Part shown: positions 1-12,800 of the stretch, piece by piece
Layout of the letters: the number at the start of each line of letters is the position of its first letter
How positions within the stretch are numbered: the first letter of the stretch is position 1
Assembly: GCF_036370855.1 (NCBI RefSeq)
Contig: NC_088099.1
Span: 17,265,501 to 17,329,500, forward strand
Reading direction: 5' to 3'
Length of the DNA: 64,000 bases
Source of the DNA: Dromaius novaehollandiae
Taxonomy: Eukaryota > Chordata > Aves > Casuariiformes > Dromaiidae
Notes under the pieces: generated by a model
Seen by the model: only the letters and a program-made list of their open reading frames with translations
Database searches by the model: none
Told to the model about the DNA's origin: nothing
Made by a program: the position numbers and the translations under genes

Positions 1-85
1 ACAAGAATGAAAGCTGTTCTTCAGGTCACAACTGAAAAGTCAAAATGAATCCTTTGAGTCAGGGACAGGGATAATTTGAAAGGTC

Positions 86-116
86 ATGCAGAATGCAAGT
101 GGAATGTCCCTGAAAG
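86..116 (+). other. ZNF438: Possible first coding exon of ZNF438 (uncertain)
   Basis: An ATG at 86 opens a short frame reading MQNASGMSLK followed by a G at 116. As I recall it, human ZNF438 begins MQN and has a Lys just before the Asp-Glu that starts the large exon, so five of about eleven positions agree. The closing G is also the base needed to complete the split Asp codon at 3588. A plausible acceptor (pyrimidines then CAG) ends at 24. Against this, the base after 116 is A, not the G of a GT donor, and the unspliced frame stops three codons later. It could be a coincidence, a decayed exon or an exon with a mutated donor; the true start may lie outside the window. Confidence 0.28.
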
Positions 117-3100
117 ATGCATATTAAGTTTCCATTTGGCCTTCTGGTATAGTGGCAGACAGAGCCCGTTCAAGTCCTCCTGTGTCAAGGTGGCAGATAC
201 ATGAATTACTGTAGTGATATCTATGTCCAGAGGAAATTCTTAGCCAAGTGTAAATGGAAGAAGTATTCTTGGTCATAGATGACAGTTGGATGTTCTGGGA
301 GGGGGGTCAGTAGGACCTCCAAACTGTGACTCTGTTGGGTGTTTTTCCCGATCCAGAAAGCTAAATAATCTTCTATCCGTTCTTCCAATTAGCTTTCCCA
401 ATCCACAAGTAAAATCTTAGTGGGTCTGAAAGATCCTCAGACAGCTAGTCTGCATCTAGCCCATCTCTATATTTAGACACTGGCTAAGCTGCTTAACTAC
501 AGCAGCTGTGTTGGATGAGAGGGAAATACAGAGCTGAGTATCCTTTGCATACCAGAGGCACTGCAATGAATATTTCTTCACTAAACTGTCTAATGTAAAC
601 TTGGCAAAAAAAATAAAAATAAAATTGTACTCAAGGCTGAGACCAAACATGGCTTGCCTGGAAGAAATATTTATGATAAAATTACACACATTGAAAAATA
701 GTGTGTTTGTATAAAAATCCCTTCTCGAACAGCTATATCAATGCGTAGCGTTATAACTACATAAGAAGAATGTTGATTTAAAAGGAGCTTGTTTCAAAGA
801 GCATTTTGTGGTTGATACTCATGAAGATCTTTGCTTCTAAAATGCTAATTTCTTGTGGAGTACTCAGGAATTATGTAGAGAGATTTTGTTTAAATAAAAA
901 TGATTTTAGTGCCTAAATTTGCAATGGTAAGTTCATGAATTTGAGAAACGTGCATTTTTAAATTGTAATGTAGTGTAATGCATTATTTGTACAGATGTTT
1001 CCTCCTAACCTCGAATTAACCATTCCTTGGTGGTGCTTCAACTGCCACTTCTAGACTTGTGTAGAAGAGATGTGAGTTGAGGAGGGAATGGAATTTTTGC
1101 TGTGGATGCATCATTTGCTGTCTTTGGTTGGAGAGCAGATGCCTTGTAACTTGGAGTATAAAGAAACAGAGGTAGCGGTCTTCTGAAGTAGAGGCTTTCC
1201 TAATGAGTTTGTGCAAATCCTTGAATGAGATTTGGAGATAAAAAGGGAGAGGTACAAGCCAAACATGAAGAGAGAGTGGAAGCTACTTCATGTTGAATAT
1301 TGTGACAGGCTGAATAAATGCTGTGACAGGCTGAATAAATGCTGGTTTGGAAAAAGTCTTTAACATCAGTATATGGCAAGGATAATCTGGAAAGTATGCC
1401 TAAAAACAAAATATATTTATGTAATCTACTGTATTTAAGCTGTACAGTTTGACCTGTTGCTAGCTTTGAAGTTCAGGGTCTAGTTTGGTTAATGACTATA
1501 TGAATTTACATCATTATATTATACTTTTTCTCAGAAACTCTTGAAGTATTACCTTAAAAATAGTAACAAGAAGATACTGCACAGGAAACAAAAATTCTGG
1601 GTATTATTAGCAACATTAGCAGTTGAAAAAACGTTTCTTTTTATAGTGATTGAAGATTGGCAGAATAGTAGTTATTAGTGAAGAATACTAGGTACTCCTA
1701 GCTTTCGTAGAACAAAAATGGCTGTAGTGAGAAGAATTAACAAAATTTTAAAGTTGCCATACTTCTGCTTTTTATAGGTTGTGTGAACTTTCTAGACTTG
1801 GTTTTATCCCTATTTATAGGAATCTCTATGTTCGTGCAGGATTTCCAAAGGTACAGTAGTGTAGTCTGCATAGGATAACTGGAAATTCTGGACATCTCTA
1901 CAGGATCAAGCAGAACAAAAGTGTAGTTGGTACTCAATAGTTTCATTTAACTGGGGAGGATCAAGAAGATGCATAATAGAGGTTGATGCATCAGGTAGCA
2001 AGAAACGGATCTAACGTTTATGCTGTGCATAGTTACTCCAGGAACATGCAGTAGGTCAGTTCTGAGAAGCATCAGAGCTGTTATGTATGAAATGTATAGT
2101 TTCTATGTGCTTCTCTGTAGATCTAGCATGTCCCAGAAGCAGTGGATTTGCTGCACGTGTGCATGTGATGTGTGCACACACATATCTGTCTGGGACTTCT
2201 CATCACAAAATGTGATAGCTCTGTAACTAACTTACAGTGCATTTTGCAAAGTACACAATGTCTGTGAAAAACAGCCAGTATCAGGATAAAGCTATTTGAG
2301 TATGCAGTGTTGATAGTAATTCACAGTTATCTCTATAGGTCTGTAAAAATGTATAAATGCATTTGTAATACAAGGCTTTTAAATGATAAGGACCAGAAAT
2401 TTCAATGGAATTACCTCTTTGCAATATTTTGGGATTCCAGCATTTATTTTTAAATATTCCATTCAAATATAATTCCTCTCTTTAAAATGAATTTTTCATA
2501 AGTATGTTGTTGTTGCCTCCTCAAATTGTCTGCATGGCTGGAATCTTTGTGGTTATGAATTTTCAGTGATTGAGGCAGATTTTCTGGAAAAAAATATCCC
2601 AGTTTTTGAGAACTTGAAGCATCACAGTTTATTTAACAATAGATAATTAGGCTGTTGTATGAAATGGTAGCGGTACTATTCAATTATATATCAATTTTTT
2701 TTATGTAGTATATGAAAGGGCAGTATATATCTACCACGTGATGCAAATTATATTATACATGTTTTACATTTTTCTCTTACCTTAATTATCCTCACATTTT
2801 TCTTCTTTATTAAAAATATTTGTGATATTTACCAACAGAAGTAGAAACAGCAAAAAACTGTGGTATAACTTAAATTGTGTCTTTCAAGAAAATAGTTGAA
2901 TAACTTATTACAACAATAGTTCTACTGTGCAGTCAAAATGCATGACAGTCAAATACAGCAATGTGTATGATTGATTTTTTAATAAGTTCTTCTCTCAAGT
3001 CCTCTCAGATTTTATTACAAGTTTGCATACTTTATAGCAGTAATTTTTTAAAGACTTCATCAGGTAAGCTTTAGTCTATATCTAATAAAAAACACAGATC

Positions 3101-3587
3101 GTAAATGTTATAGAAATTCTCTGCAAAATACAATGACTCTGGTAGAAAGATACGGTCAGAGCAGCTGCTTAGAAAACTTCGGCATCGTAAAAAGTTTAAA
3201 TCTTGTCCATGCTCGTTCTTCCAGCTGAATATTGACAGCACGTGGGTACAGATTTTCCAGGGCAGAAGAGGTCAAAGGTGTATATGTTCCAAAATGTTGC
3301 AAAGTGTATAACCTAGAATGGAAACATCCTTTTAAGATTAGCTTAAAAGACTGTTTTTTGCATAGGTATATTTAAGAATGTTGCTTCAGGGTTAGTTTTT
3401 GTTTTGTCCATGAGAAGCTTGCAATTCTAAGCTTAATTTAGTGGTTGTTTAAATACCTAAATATTTATGATAAGTTCATATGTAATAGTATCCTTTGTAA
3501 GCAGTTTCATTTTTGACACAGTGATTTTTCAAAAAGAAATACTATACATTATATTACATGTCTGTGGATTTTATTTTATTATTGCAG
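117..3587 (+). other. ZNF438: ZNF438 intron or 5' non-coding sequence
   Basis: This AT-rich stretch precedes the first certain coding exon. The only open frames are short and without family motifs. It ends in a pyrimidine-rich tract and a canonical AG at 3586-3587. The coding frame happens to stay open leftward to an ATG at 3467, but those 40 extra codons are hydrophobic, AT-rich and lie before the acceptor, so they are read as intron. A CAG followed by GTAAGC near 3061-3069 could serve as a donor for an untranslated or alternative exon, but no start codon is linked to it. The stretch also holds a 21-bp tandem duplication. Confidence 0.7.
1301..1342. repeat. 21-bp perfect tandem duplication
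   Basis: Two identical 21-bp copies lie head to tail (1301-1321 and 1322-1342), each beginning TGTGACAGGC. The copies have not diverged, so the duplication is probably recent. Confidence 0.95.
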
Positions 3588-5451
3588 ATGAACACAAATC
3601 CCCTTCTGATATCATACAAAATTCTCAGAAGAAAAGTCAGTTTAGGACCATCGCTCCAAAAATGGTACCAAAAATTTTAACGTCTGGAGTGGTTTCTTGT
3701 CTTCAGTCATCTTTGTCTGAACAAAATACACCTATTTCGGCTGCAGGTTCTAAACCGCTGGTAGTACCAACACAAAACTATGCTGTGATGCGGGTTGCTG
3801 GTCATGAGGGGACTTTTTCTGTTTTGGCCTTGCCATATGTTAACCCTGCACTAACGCAGCAAATCCAGCAGTCAAACAGGACCCCTTCTGAAAATCTCAA
3901 GCTGCCTATCCCTAGGTACCAATCTGTAAGAAATAAATTGCTGGGTGAGAAAAAGGCAACTCAAATCTCTGTTCTGGCTGCACATAACAAGATTCCTACC
4001 AAAGCCCAGATCTCGTCACAGACTTCCCCCAAGACTACATTAATTGAAGACTATCCTGAAACTTGCAGTAGTTCAGATTCATCTGGGCAAGTGATATTAA
4101 TGGACCGTGGTTCAGCTGAAATTACAGTTGCCACATTACTAAATGAAAGCAACTGTATGGAATCGGGATCTCCTTCACTAAACAAAACAGATATTGCTAA
4201 AGGTAACATTTCTGGACCGTCTGTAGTTAAAGATTCTTTAACCAAGCCGGCAAGTACAAGTAATCCCATGAAACTAAGTCTACACTCTGTGAAGACAGCA
4301 TTTGAAACCACAAAAGATTCGCTCATAATGTCTGAGAAACTAAAAGAAAACCCCACAAATTCTGCAAATTCTGTCACTGTACTGTCACCAGCAGTTTTTG
4401 GCAATGCAATGCAGCTGACTCCATCTGCACCAAAAGGAAAACTTCCTATTCTGCCTTACGCAAGGGTAAAAAATACGATGTTTTCTAAATCTAAGCAAAA
4501 TGCTAATGCTATGGATGTATCTAGTCCTTCAGTAAGATCTGAATGTGAGAAGATACCAGCTTTGGTGAAAACCTTTCATGTTCCTGTGAAAGCACCTGAT
4601 AAACGATTAGCTGTATCGTTTATACAGGTCCCCAGACAAACCATTCGAGAAAATACCTTGTGTCCATCCAATAAAGTGGATGTTGACAGTCTTAAAAAAT
4701 TGAATGGTCTATCCTCTAAAAGAAGAGGCAGAAAAAGAAGAACCCCAGATGATTTGTTGGCTTTTCAGTCCAAGCGAAGGAAATGCATTGTTAATAAGTT
4801 TAGAGAAGGAAGAGAGAGGGCAAAAGTTGATCTTCAGCAACCTCAAGACAAAAAAACAGAGGCAGTGAAAAAATACCGTAGTATTAGACCGAAGCCCATG
4901 GTAGTTGTACAGGCTTTTGCACCGCTGACAACTGCAGCGATAGTGGAGACAAAAACTCCTGATCATTTAGAGCATGATCTTTTTTTAAATAGCTCACTTC
5001 CCAATAAGTATTTAAGTTACAAGCATAATGATGCCACCTCTGCTAAAACAAGTGATTTAAGTAGAAATGTATATTCAACTGTACCTAAGCTATGGCATAA
5101 ATGTCATGTCTGTAACCATAACTTCCAATTTAAACACCATCTTCAGGACCATATGAACACTCATACCAACAAAAGGCCTTACAGTTGTCGGATTTGCCGG
5201 AAAGCATATATTCATTCTGGAAGCCTGAGCACACACATGAAACTTCATCACAGCGAAGGCAGACCCAAAAAGCTTGTGTGTTGCGAGTTCTGTGCTAAAG
5301 TTTTTGGCCATGCAAAAGTATACTTTGGCCATCTAAAGGAAGTTCACAGGGTTGTTATCAGCACAGAGCCCTCTACTAGTGAGCAACAGCTGCAAGATGC
5401 TTTAAAGAACAGAGGTACAAATATGAAAGAGGCAGAAGAAGCAACAGAGAG
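3588..5451 (+). CDS. ZNF438: Zinc finger protein 438, large coding exon
   Basis: This exon encodes about 621 residues of ZNF438, a nuclear C2H2 protein whose human form has been reported to act as a transcriptional repressor. It begins mid-codon after the AG at 3587 (Asp split with the previous exon) and ends at 5451 before a GTGAGT donor, leaving a two-base codon remainder. Conserved family blocks in order are QFRTIAPK near the start, LKLPIPRYQ, GNAMQLTPSAPKGKLPILPY, a strongly basic patch near 4715-4795 (KRRGRKRR and SKRRK, likely nuclear localisation signals) and KYRSIRPKPMVV. Three C2H2 fingers follow: 5102-5164 and 5186-5248 (both C-x2-C-x12-H-x3-H, joined by a TGEKP-like linker) and 5282-5347 (H-x4-H). 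The Ser/Thr/Pro/Lys-rich part before the fingers is predicted to be disordered. No frameshift or stop interrupts the frame. Identification rests on recalled family sequence, not a search. Confidence 0.95.
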
Positions 5452-5686
5452 GTGAGTGTTTCCACTAATTAGATGTTCATAAAACCAGGATTTCGGCAGA
5501 AATAAGGAAAATCAGAAACAGGTTGTCAGTAGAAATTCATAAATGTCACCATTATGAAAACTGTTGATTTTTTTCTCAGCTGTTTTTTCCCAAGTGGAAT
5601 TCCTAATGATTTCCACATTTTGTTAAGACAGGTAGTCAATCCACTAGACCATCCAGTGTATTTTAGCTGGTATATTGGTTGTAAAT

Positions 5687-5762
5687 TATCACTAACACCT
5701 GAATATCCAAAGTAATTTTGCATATATCACTAACACCTGAATATCCCGAAGTAATTTTGCAA
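5687..5762. repeat. 38-bp near-perfect tandem duplication
   Basis: Two copies with a period of 38 bp (5687-5724 and 5725-5762), each containing CACTAACACCTGAATATCC followed by AGTAATTTTGCA. Differences are confined to one or two bases at the middle and ends. Confidence 0.9.
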
Positions 5763-6507
5763 ACTGCCAGTGGCTCTGTTTTTATTAGTTGATTTCTAAT
5801 GGCTGGTATTTTTTCTATTAACCTGAACTGTATTTTTACAGTGTTTTTCTCCAGCGGATAAGTGAACCAAATGTCATAAGTGAAAAGCAATTCATATTAG
5901 TAGTAGTATTAGCTTGTAGTTTGTTTACCCTATTAATTATCATTATACCATTTCCTTCTCTGGAGTGCTGTGAGCTAATCTGTCGTGTACATTGATTACT
6001 GCTTCTTTTTGCCATCACTTAGCCAAGTGAAAAAGCTAATATATTCCACAAAGATGGATAGGACATTCTTTCATCTCTTCAGTAGGATTTTGAGGTGAAT
6101 TTTCTTGACACAGTAGAAATGCTATGATAGTAGAAAGGTTTTTTTGGCTTCACTGTGCATCTGTTTTAATTGAAATATGCTTTATTAAGCTCAGTACAAC
6201 TCAGTATCTCAGTTTTATACAGTTTCCTTTCATAGTTCCATTTGCTGGGACACCAGTCAGAAATATTTAAGGTATTGAACCTAAAAAACACTGATGCTTT
6301 TATTTCAGCCTTATCTATTTTGCTTGTCTAATCTGTATCAGTAAACATTAATACGTGATCCTTTTTCTAGACATTATGAGAACCTGTTCTGTGGAGTTCT
6401 TTTGATTGCCTTAACTTAAACCAGCAATATGCTAGCTTTATGTATATGTATCCTTTATACTGCAGAGTTGTCCTGAACCAATGAGGACAGGCTGTGCAGT
6501 TGTGAAT

Positions 6508-6510
<3 letters not shown>

Positions 6511-6579
<69 letters not shown>
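6511..6579. repeat. (AT)n microsatellite running into a poly-T tract
   Basis: About 40 bp of uninterrupted AT dinucleotides pass directly into about 27 T residues. It lies within the ZNF438 intron, and its length is likely to be polymorphic. Confidence 0.97.
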
Positions 6580-6582
<3 letters not shown>

Positions 6583-7089
6583 GTGTTAGTAACTTTTAGA
6601 AAAAAACGTGGAGTGGGAAGTGGGACCTGTTTTAATTTAAACAGCCTTTAGATCAATTGGTGCAGAGATATCAGTCAGTTTCTCTTAATAGCTTCTGGTA
6701 AGAGTCACTTTTGCTTTTCTAGCACAAAGGCAGAAGTATTTGAATTGACCTCACTAACTCAGGAACTTAAAATGTTATTAAACTTTTATTAAAAGGTTAG
6801 TGTTGTTAAAAGACAATTTTTGCAAAGACTAATTTTGGAGGGAATTTTTTAACTTAATAGTGTTGAATAACATTTGGTTTCATTTGTTTCCTAACTAGAG
6901 TTAATATTATTTTACTTCTCTTTTTTTCTGTTCCTAATAAATTAGGTAGTGTATGAACAATGCCTGTTTTAAATTAAAAGTATGTTTAAATGCCATCTCT
7001 TCTCAAAACTTAGGTGGATGGAAATCATCATCTCTGTTCTGTGAATGGCTAATACTGAAGTAGTGTGCATTTCCATTTTTTTTTAACAG

Positions 7090-7702
7090 AGGAAATAAAT
7101 GCAATTTTGAAGACCTTTTCCATAATCCAGGAGAAGTCAAATTACAGATCAAATGTGGTCGATGCCAGTTTATTGCGCAGTCTTTTGCTGAAATGAAGTT
7201 TCATTTATTGTGCTCTCATGGAGAAGAGATCCAGGGACGAGTAAAGGAAGGGATTTTGCAAGGAAACAGAGGAACTAAGGGGGAACTGGTCAAACATGCA
7301 ACTCACTTGTGGAAACAGCGCAATGAGAGAAGACGTTTAGCAAAATCCAGTGCTTGTGAGGAGGAGTTTTATACTTTTCCAAAATTGAAAAGGCAAATAT
7401 ATTTTCACCATCAAAATAATGTTGATGTGTTATCTAAAAGCGAAATGACTCAGTCAGGAAACAGCGAAGCAGCCAAGGAGATGCAAAATGTAGGTTGTGG
7501 TGCACAGAGCAAAAAGATTGAAATTTGGTCTAGGGCTGGGTATAACTGCATTTTGTGCAAACAGTTATTTGGAAGAAAAGAAGATCTTTGTAATCACTGG
7601 CAGAGTCATCATAACTGTGAAGACCCTTCCATTTTATGGACAATTTTTAATTTGTTCTCAAAACAAGGAATTATTGACCTTTCTAATAATGGTGAATATT
7701 AA
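7090..7702 (+). CDS. ZNF438: Zinc finger protein 438, terminal coding exon
   Basis: This is the last coding exon: 613 bp, completing the split Arg codon and ending with TAA at 7700-7702. The frame contributes about 204 residues, giving at least 825 for the protein, against about 828 in human from memory. It holds the fourth finger at 7154-7219 (C-x2-C-x12-H-x4-H, in the context LQIKCGRC...QSFAE) and the fifth at 7547-7609 (C-x2-C-x12-H-x3-H, in GRKEDL). A conserved tail NCEDPS-LW follows, ending shortly before NNGEY. Between the two fingers is a charged Lys/Glu-rich linker. The ATG at 7193 is internal, not a start: the frame is open from the acceptor at 7089 and the upstream residues match the family. 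All zinc ligands are intact. Confidence 0.95.
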
Positions 7703-8038
7703 AGCTCAATTTTGCAATGCTATGAAAAACATGAGCTAAATTCCTGAGTTATTGTGTGCTTTTGCTGTGTTGTGAAATTGACTCAAGAAAAATATCACTT
7801 GAGAGGTTTGTTTGATTGTTTTGTTTGGTTGATTGGGATTTTTTTTAAGTTATCATTTGCAATCTTTGCTCACCTTTATTTTGTTAAATAGAAAATGTAT
7901 TCACCCATTATCTTTCCAGATGGGTACATGCAAGCCTGTTATGAAACACTGTGCTTAGTTTTCATGTGTTAGGAAGTTAACAGCAAATACGCAATGCGAA
8001 TGGTTAAAATTAAGGAGAGAGATGCTCAAGATACATTA

Positions 8039-8073
8039 TACTATACACACTATACACATATACACTATACACA
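8039..8073. repeat. Imperfect ACTATACAC simple repeat
   Basis: Three or four imperfect copies of an ACTATACACA-like decamer lie in the putative 3' UTR. Confidence 0.85.
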
Positions 8074-8609
8074 ATGAATCAGTTTACATGAAGTAATTGT
8101 GATCTTGACTGGAATGACAAACCAGACTGAAAGCTTAATTTGAGTCCCAACTCTGCTTCCAGATTTTGTGGTAAATATGTATTCGCATACAGTTCTCTAG
8201 ATCATGTGAATGTGCGTACAAGCCTATATTTGGAGTTTTATAGCTTAAGAGCTTTTAAATCTTGTTTTCTTGATTTCAGTGTCTTCAGCCTTGTTTGTTG
8301 CCCGCAGCTTTGTTGTTGGCAAGCCTTTCAGGTGTTATGTTCTGCCCTGATAACAGCAGAGATCTTTAGATTTTTTGTAAACTGAAAAAAATCACATGTA
8401 TTTTTTCCTTTTTGCCTGTAGCCTACTTTGGGATCAAGACGGGTTAGTTGTTGCCTGTGAAGATGGAACTCTCAAAGCTTGACTGTTTTATGAAAAAAAT
8501 GTTTGTTTTAAAAATAGTAATATGAGTTTGTTACTTCTAGGAAGTTTGACATTCTGCAATAGATTGCATGATTCACAGTGCACTTTAAGCATATTCTTTG
8601 CACCTCATG

Positions 8610-8632
8610 TGACAGCAGCACTACTGCTGTCA
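8610..8632. other. Short perfect hairpin in the putative 3' UTR
   Basis: TGACAGCAG at 8610-8618 is followed by a 5-base loop and its exact reverse complement CTGCTGTCA at 8624-8632. The stem is short, so a function is not implied. Confidence 0.5.
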
Positions 8633-9165
8633 ACACCTTTAGCATTCTGCCGTTAGCATTCTTGCTATATATCTCATGTACCTGTGCAGTTGGCCCAGTC
8701 TGTGGCTTTAAAGGGAAATCGTCCTTCCACCTCTAAATATCATAAGTTTATCATAGGTCATAAGTTTTTTCCTATGTGTTGCCAAATTTACTATACTACA
8801 GGAATTGCATGCAGCACCTTAACTTTCCCATAGATATCATCTTAAGCATAGAAACAAATAATAACAGTTATTTTACTAGGATGCAAACCCATAATAACCT
8901 GTAATGCAGGAATAGTGCATGCTGTCTCCTCCAGTGCAGAACAGACCCAGTAAATTACAATTTCAGCACATCTACAAGGGGGAAAGTCAGACCTGACTGG
9001 AAGGACAAAACTTGTATGCATACCTCGGGTTTTTTTAAGTTTCAGACTGCAGCACAGTTTTACACTGAGACACTGCAAAACAATAGAAAAGAACTACTGA
9101 TGAATACTAAGGAATCCCTATGAAGTTATACAGAATTCTTCAAAATCTGAGTTTTCATTTTTTTA

Positions 9166-9171
9166 AATAAA
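9166..9171 (+). terminator. ZNF438: Candidate ZNF438 polyadenylation signal (proximal)
   Basis: First canonical AATAAA after the stop codon, with a T/GT-rich downstream element (TTTTTTGTGTTG) beginning about 50 bp later. Cleavage would be expected near 9185-9195. Confidence 0.55.
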
Positions 9172-9790
9172 AATAATTGTTCCTATTGCAAAATAGAAGC
9201 TTATACTGCTGCATCACAGTTTTTTGTGTTGATAATCTAGTTAGCCATTTATAAATGTTTTTCTGATTGTTGCAACAAGATAAAGTTCTGGAACTCAGTT
9301 TTGATGAAAAGTTCATTGAAGCCATTGAAACTAGTCTAAAATTTGTGTTTAAACTGCTCTTACTTAAAAGCCTAACGCACGTCTGAATTATTTTGGGAGC
9401 AATAGTGGAGACAGTGTAGGAAGTCAGTATATCGTTTGAGAGAAGTGAGAGCATGTTAGATGACAAAGTGAAAAATACACCAGTCCCATTTCTACACCAC
9501 GACTTCATTCATTTCTTTTTGTGGTCAAACTGTAATTGAGGGATTGCAATGGTGAAAGAGTCTTTCTCAAAATGTCCAGGGTGGCCATGCGTTGCTTTGC
9601 AGAAATGGTGATCAAAACATGAAAAGAAGAGGTCTAAAAATGTTCCGGAAACTGTTGCAGTATTTTGTGTGCATGTGTATATGTGTTGTTTTTAAATAGT
9701 AAAGGCAACTTTGAGCTAGTAGTTTTGAATGACATTTCTTATCTTATGGTGCTTTGCCTGGTGTTGAACTATGAGAATGGAGCCAAGTAA

Positions 9791-9796
9791 AATAAA
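9791..9796 (+). terminator. ZNF438: Alternative polyadenylation signal (distal)
   Basis: A second AATAAA with a modest GT-containing downstream region about 45 bp later (GGTGTTTGATAAGTGG). It could give a 3' UTR of about 2.1 kb. Confidence 0.35.
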
Positions 9797-9809
9797 AGAC
9801 AAAAGGAAA

Positions 9810-12800
9810 TTTCTCATTGAACTGTGCAGGTGTTTGATAAGTGGAAGATCCCTATGGATTTTCACAGCTTCCTTCTTAGGATCTGTTGCTATAAAAAAAC
9901 AGTTGTGGTGGTTTCGTTGCTTTTGTATATTATTTTCAATGCTGAACTTCTTTAAATATACTGTTTATTCTTAATCCTTTAACTTTCAAAATCAAACAAG
10001 TTGGTGTTTTCCCTGAAAAAGAAAGGTGAGAATAGTCCCTCCTTCACATAGTTAAATATATCAAAGGAAAGTTCATTCCTGGCCTAAAGCACACATTTTA
10101 AAGTTGGGCAAAAACTTAACACAGATGATCAGACCTTTAGTATTTTTATTTAGAACACAGACCTTTAGTATTTTTATTTAGAACAGACTTTAGATCACTT
10201 TTCTTGCAAAATCATCAGTTCTTCAGTGTAGTTCCTCATGTTCAGGAACAGCACCAATGATGACAGAATAGTCCTTCAAAAATCTTATCAAACAGTATTT
10301 GCTAAGACTATTGGTGGATCAGAGCCAGCGATGCAAATGACTTGCTTGATGTTGTTTATCAAACAAGAACAGTCACTCATTTTCATGTAAGAAAAGGGGG
10401 TTGCGATGATGAGCGGAGTGAGGGTTGGGATGAGGGGCTGTTGCTTATTTAACTGGAAATTTTCAGTGCATTGATTTTTTTTTTTTTTTTCCCCACCATA
10501 TTTTTGAGCTTTTCATCCTTTCTCTGGTGCAGGCCAAACAGGTAAAGGGGTCTCAGCCTTCAGCAATTTAAAGCCTGAAAGCATGTTTTAAAGCATGGCT
10601 CTAAGCTACTTCTCAGTGTTCTCAAAAATGCTTAAAATTAGAAGCCTTTTTTATCAAGCCTGAAGACATTCTTACATTTCAGGCTATTATGATTACACTA
10701 GATTATTCAAGGTTGGAATTTTTTAAAATAGCTTGCAATTAAATATAGATGTATCCTTTGTTTAATGTGTGTTTGCTTTGAATTTGTGTTCATTCTGATA
10801 ACATTCTGAGGTATGAAGTAAGCCTTATGTACAGCAACATTAAATAGTGCGTGTTTGCTGCTCAGCAAATGGTTGTCATGAATACAGTTTGCTGTTTACC
10901 TTAAAGTTGGACAAGCTAACATCTGGTTTTGCACATAAATTATATTTTTAAATTGTTGAAATGAATGTTACTGTTTTTGTAGCTGTAGTTTTGTTCCCTT
11001 CTGATTTTTCATTAAATCTCTGCTTTAGCTTCACTGTTCAACTTTAAAGCTGTTCCTCATGTGGAAAGTTGTTTCTTCATCATCACACCATAAATAATCA
11101 AAGCTGGATGAGTTCCATTGCTTCTCTGGCTTGCAGAATATTGCCCTTCTCCAGCTGCAGAGCTACAGTTTCCTATTGTTAACTTGACATAGTTGCTGGC
11201 AGTAAATGCTTTACTTCATTAATTTGTTAGAATTTAGATATCTGCTGTTTAGCCCCATCAAAGTTTCTGTCATACCTCATTAGATACTTATTTTATCTGC
11301 TATTCACTGAGCTCTTTAGAATAAGGATGAACAGGTATTTAGGTGAGCAGATTTCTACCCTAACTTTGTGCAGATGACGCTGATGTTTGAGAATCATCAG
11401 CTTATCTCGGCTCAGCCATGCAGTATATTATATTTCTACAACACACCGACCTACATACGCATGTAGTTTGGAAGGAAATATATACCCTGAATTCAACTAA
11501 TGTCAGTTACTGTTATCAAACCTGTACAATGTAGGTTCATGCTTAATGTGCATAAAGATTAAAATGCTATTAACTGTAGCAGGTTTACATGTCTAATTCC
11601 TTATAGCTCTGAAATGTGAAACTGTCTGTGTGCTGAATATGACACAAAAAATCTAGTCTCATGAAGAAAACTCCAATTGCTTAAAAAGAGTGACAAAGAG
11701 CATCCTCATTTTAATGAGTGGTTTTATAGCTGGTTCATCTCATTTTAGGATTTTCTCCACTTTTTTTTTTAATTGTCATCATTTTGCTTGGTCAGTACTA
11801 ATGAAGAAGACCTGAGCCTGCAAGCAAGTTCTGTGAACAAATTAGTTTACTTCCTTTCTCCACACAGGCAGACCCTTACGTGGAATCAAAATTGTCTTGC
11901 TGACGTTACATATATGTGCATGAGGTGGGGCAACATGCAGGATTTGGGCTTCAATATATGACTTTGTGGCTGACATTCCAAAGTAGAAATTGCAAATTTG
12001 GGGGTGAAAATGAATTGTTTTTCAGACTTGAGTGAATTTTGAAGACTTTACTGACAGATCTTTAAGAAACGCTGAAAGGTGCCAATAATATACCTTTCTA
12101 CTTGCACTATGTTTGATAGTTTTGTTGAAGTAGTAGTAGTCTAAAATACAATGGTTCTGATGCTTTCAAGTGTGAAGGAAGCTTTCTCTGTTTCATTTTT
12201 TCATACTTTATTGGCTTTTACATGCACACACTAGGAGAGATGGGGCAGAGTATGATTTCTGCTGCTGACCGATCAAGAAACATTATTCTGAAGTTATTTT
12301 ACAGAAATTTCCAGTTTAATCTAGAACAACTGATGAAATCAGTCAAAAATTTCCATTTGTACTAAAGATTTACAGTTAGGTTACTGTGTGGGGCAAAACT
12401 CTCCTTGAAGGAAGTATGTCCTTCATGCATGGTGTTCTCTGCAGAATTACACTGTTCGGATGAAATTTATAGATGGTAGAGCTTCAGCTGATAGTTACAG
12501 GCAGTTCTTAAAATTCCCTTACCTTCTCTTTGACTTGAATTTTGTTGAATATTTCTACTACTGTGCCACTCCAGATCATGGTCCAAGGACTTCAGATATT
12601 CTGACACTTTCTAAGGGACTTGCTGCATGCAGTAATTCAGTGGATGAAAGGAGAAGAAATATGCAAAGCAAGAAGGAATGACGGAGGTTGGCAAGACCTA
12701 TTGAATGCAAGGTCGGATTTCCAGTATGACTAGCCTTTGGTGGCCTGTATGCGTGGAAGTTTCTTAGAGCCTTATTCTGAATTTCTCCTTTCCCCCACTT

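Larger units (their letters stand above)
5452..7089 (+). other. ZNF438: ZNF438 intron between the two zinc-finger exons
   Basis: This intron of 1638 bp starts with GTGAGT and ends with a T-rich tract and AACAG. It splits an Arg codon as AG|A, and the phases on both sides agree. It is AT-rich and contains a 38-bp tandem duplication and an (AT)n-(T)n microsatellite. No coding sequence is seen in it. Confidence 0.93.
7703..9190 (+). other. ZNF438: Probable ZNF438 3' untranslated region
   Basis: AT-rich non-coding sequence follows the stop codon. The end is inferred from the first AATAAA at 9166-9171, since no earlier canonical signal was found after the stop. A GT-rich element lies at about 9221-9232. 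The short frames inside show no motifs. It contains a CTATACACA-type simple repeat and a 9-bp-stem hairpin. The transcript could run on to a second AATAAA at 9791. Confidence 0.6.

Noticed and set aside
3467..3587. In-frame extension of the ZNF438 exon to an upstream ATG
   Set aside because: It lies before a pyrimidine tract and AG acceptor, is AT-rich and hydrophobic, and does not resemble the family; read as intron that happens to be open.
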